DNA of 64,000 bases, from positions 25,196,513 to 25,260,512 of the forward strand of contig CM034547.1 in NCBI GenBank assembly GCA_020055645.1, read 5' to 3'. This DNA comes from Tomocerus qinae (taxonomy: Eukaryota; Arthropoda; Collembola; Entomobryomorpha; Tomoceridae). The notes under the pieces are model-generated. The model worked only from the letters and a program-made list of their open reading frames with translations. It was not told the DNA's origin and did not search any database. The position numbers and the translations under genes are program-made. Shown in pieces: positions 61,101 to 64,000 of the stretch. The stretch's first letter is position 1. Each line of letters starts with the position of its first letter.

Positions 61101-64000
61101 AATAAATCTGTCTGTCAACTTTTGGGAACTGACCCTTCAATTAACGAAAAAAGTTGACTGTAGCCAGACTATTCTAGGTTGGTTTGGGTATGTTTTCTAT
61201 TCTGTAGGTCACATCTGCACTCTATTCATGGTCCTTTCTTTTGAACAATCCGGTTAGGTAAATATTCATTCCAATTTACTGTATACAAATACATACCTAT
61301 ATAAACTATTACTCTAAAATAATCAGGTATGTATCTCATTGTCGTGAAGATACTAATATCCCGAGATACTCATTTCTTGAGAGGATGACAGCGAGACACC
61401 AAATAACAGAAATTACAATGCATATATGGGAAATAAAAATGTACCTGTGTAAAGTATATGCATAAATATAGTATATCCTACCATAATATAATGCTACCTA
61501 ATTATACTACAAGTAGAGCTGTTGGACTTACTATATTTTACTGGTCACCATCTATCATACCTTTTCTACCTTGTTATTTCCTAGTTAAAATTTTATTTTT
61601 CCGTCTTCTGAGAAAACTTTCTGTCTGATATGGCATCAGAGTAAAAATACTTAACCGGACAAACTTGAAGTGCTCACGAACAATCTTCAGGATTCTTTTC
61701 TTTGTCAGAAAAACAGAAAGATTGGAGAGGTCACGGTCTCCTTCTTATTGTTAGCTTAAAAAATGAAAGAGTCTGGATAGTCAGGAAAGGATTACGATCG
61801 GATATTTATTTTTCTTGCGGTTAAAGTGTAATAAAAATCTCCCAATTTCACCTTTCCAAATTACAGAGCTTTAGCTGACATATAACAAAGAAAGTAGTAC
61901 GTGCATATCAATTTACTACAGATGGGTCATATTTATGATTATTAGTATAACTAGTTTGCTATCTACTATTCAATTATAAACTTTATACTGTTATTGTGAA
62001 AGATGAAGTCAGGATCAATTGAGCCGACTACTAGTCTCAATTGTCCAACGCCAACTCCAAAACCTTCAAGAGCTATAAAAATGCTCCTGTGTATTTTATA
62101 AAATATCAAGTCTATTTCATATCTACATAGTTATGCTACATAAATTATGCAGTAACAAGTACATCATAGTATTCACAACTGATACCGATACAATTTATTA
62201 TTTATTCTAGCACTTTTGTACCCAACGGGCACAGCAGATGTAACATCCTTATTGCTAAATGTTATTAATTATATCACAGTTTGTTGTGTCGTGCCTTGGG
62301 GTTTCATTTTCAAAGTTGTTTTTACGCATTTTGTGCATAATAGTGGTAGATTTATTTATTCGCACTGTAATTGTAATGCATTAACAATACAATGCAGCAA
62401 TACGTGTACTTATTTAGCAATCGCAATATTCCTACCAACTGCAACAATGTGCATAAAGTATTCACTAATGCCCTCATCCTGTTCAATTTCTCCACTTACT
62501 ATATTATACTGCACATGTAGAGTGTAGTGTATGTATATAGAGTATAGGAGTAAAGGTATAACTCTGTATGCATTACATACACGTATTACAATCACAAGGA
62601 GAGCTTAGATAAGTACAGAGACAAAAACGACGATATGTGTACATAAAAGTAGGTTTAAGCAGTAAGATGGTATTAAACATGTATGTATGCATGGGTACAC
62701 TAACTGTTCAAGACTCTATTCATGTTGAGTGGAGAATGCAAAAGTTGAATATTAAATTGGATTAATGAAACTATTACAGAGAGAAGAGTAGAGACGAAGA
62801 GAGATTAACTAAAAAGAAACTTTCCTAGCGTGGGAAACGCAATGTGGTTAGTTGACTTGACTGACTACCTAGTTAGACTTACGCAAGAAAGCGAACGGAT
62901 TAGTACACGTTCGTCCATATCCACATAAAAATTCAGAGAACATACCTGTTCACTAGCACCTACTCCTTCCTTTTGGCATGCACACTATTACTTATATCAT
63001 TATGGCGGGTTTAGACGGGCACTACTATATACTTGCTCTATATAATCTCTCTAGCCCTATACGTACATGTTAATAGTGGTAATAGCACGTATCCTGTATG
63101 CTGTACTGGGTAAATATTATTAATAGCTCCAAATGTAACATAAACAGTTTTATTCAAAACAACTGTTTTAATGCTACGCATCCATAAATTTTAGTGTCTA
63201 ATATGTTGGCACCCACAAATTATGTGGTGGATTGTTTTGAATAGTGCTATAAAACTGATGCATAGGTGTTATCGAAACTATTTCCTCAACATAAAGGACA
63301 CTAAATATTAGTAAACAAGTACCAAAACTGTGAAGAGCTACCAGCAGGGAGTACCTACATATACCAAACGATAAAATGCAAACTTTGTCCTAAAGAAAAA
63401 AAATTCTTTGCTTCCATTTAGTACATGTACCTGTAGTTTCTGTTTGTAGTGCAAAGTGTAAGGTATATATGAAAAATAACTTTTCTACATGAGATGACAA
63501 TACCAAACCAATGTTTTATTCAGACGCTAACAATGAAATGAATGAAACCGCTACCAACTACTTCTATCATACCATAATATCATACAACAGAAACAAGCAA
63601 ATATAATTCAATTTGAGCTGCTTACATAACCCAAGATAAAGGCATTAGTTATTTAAGAGACATCAGGCAGATACAAACTTTTGAATCCTTTTCAGCTTCG
63701 TAACCCATTTACCTTTCTAGGAATGTGAACAATTGTCACAGGACTATTGAATCATAGAAATTATACATGCATGCAATGATCCAGAAACTATTTAGAGTTT
63801 CGGGTATGGCTAGATAAAATTATTATTATATATCTCAGCTGCAATAACGACAATTTCTTTATTTTCTTCTGCTTACAGATATCTTACAATTTTTTTGCGA
63901 TTTTCAGTCACCAGCTACAATATATTGGATGATTATTGTATATTGAGTACAATATTTAAACCAGATAGACTTTAAGGAAAGCGAAAATTGCTAATTGTAT
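58109..64000. other. Terminal intergenic region, no supported gene
   Basis: Nearly 6 kb of A+T-rich sequence. The longest plausible frame is plus 59535-59789 (84 codons, MDCSCQFSFYVELGTEK, with a polar middle), without homology. A small inverted repeat (gtcaactttt ... aaagttgac) lies at 61116-61160. A perfect-looking minus donor CAG|GTATGT at about 62946 might mark a 5' UTR exon of a gene beyond the window. Nothing else could be supported. Confidence 0.55.

Noticed and set aside
61116-61160. Small inverted repeat gtcaactttt/aaagttgac
   Set aside because: Arms of only about 10 bases; expected by chance in this composition.
62216-62595. Open frames of 103 (plus) and 61 (minus) codons
   Set aside because: Overlapping on both strands, Cys/Ile/Tyr-rich composition typical of A+T-rich non-coding DNA, no splice context.

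Overview
This is a gene-bearing window of a eukaryotic nuclear genome. Sequence is strongly A+T-rich outside exons, genes are broken into many short exons with GT-AG introns (mostly 60-900 bp), and the products are animal proteins. A Snail-superfamily Scratch factor, a single PLC-gamma, an importin-9 and a secreted Gln/Gly/Asn-rich extracellular protein suggest an arthropod (insect or other pancrustacean). That placement is an inference from protein style, not a marker-based identification. No tRNA, rRNA, CRISPR or prokaryotic features were seen.

Layout. 0.3-7.1 kb (minus): phospholipase C-gamma, complete, about 20 exons. 7.1-10.2 kb: non-coding, with a decayed transposase fragment and one copy of a hairpin element whose sister copy lies in a PLC-gamma intron. 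10.2-12.1 kb (plus): Spindly, the kinetochore dynein adaptor. 12.8-15.1 kb (minus): alkylglycerol monooxygenase. 16.7-18.1 kb (minus): FAM8A1, an ERAD cofactor. 19.2-23.5 kb (plus): importin-9. 24.2-27.5 kb (minus): a secreted low-complexity proprotein with tandem repeats. 29.9-31.3 kb (minus): Scratch zinc-finger repressor. 31.3-41.7 kb: a 10-kb stretch with no recognisable gene but several GC-richer patches, some looking like small minus-strand exons. 41.7-42.9 kb (minus): CCDC102A. 44.9-46.0 kb (minus): VPS25 (ESCRT-II). 46.2-46.6 kb (minus): three phase-compatible orphan exons. 46.9-47.9 kb (plus): UBE2F, the NEDD8 E2. 50.1-54.4 kb (minus): DNA topoisomerase I. 54.4-64 kb: mostly non-coding, with a nested long palindrome at 57.9-58.1 kb.

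The genes are mostly unrelated housekeeping functions (signalling, mitosis, ether-lipid breakdown, ERAD, nuclear import, endosomal sorting, neddylation, DNA topology) without an evident shared pathway. Neighbours alternate between divergent and convergent orientation. VPS25/UBE2F and FAM8A1/IPO9 are divergent, with about 0.8 and 1.2 kb between start codons. I found no convincing evidence of a wholly new biological system. The most worthwhile leads are the secreted repeat proprotein, the orphan exons beside VPS25, the two classes of palindromic element and the exon-like patches upstream of Scratch.
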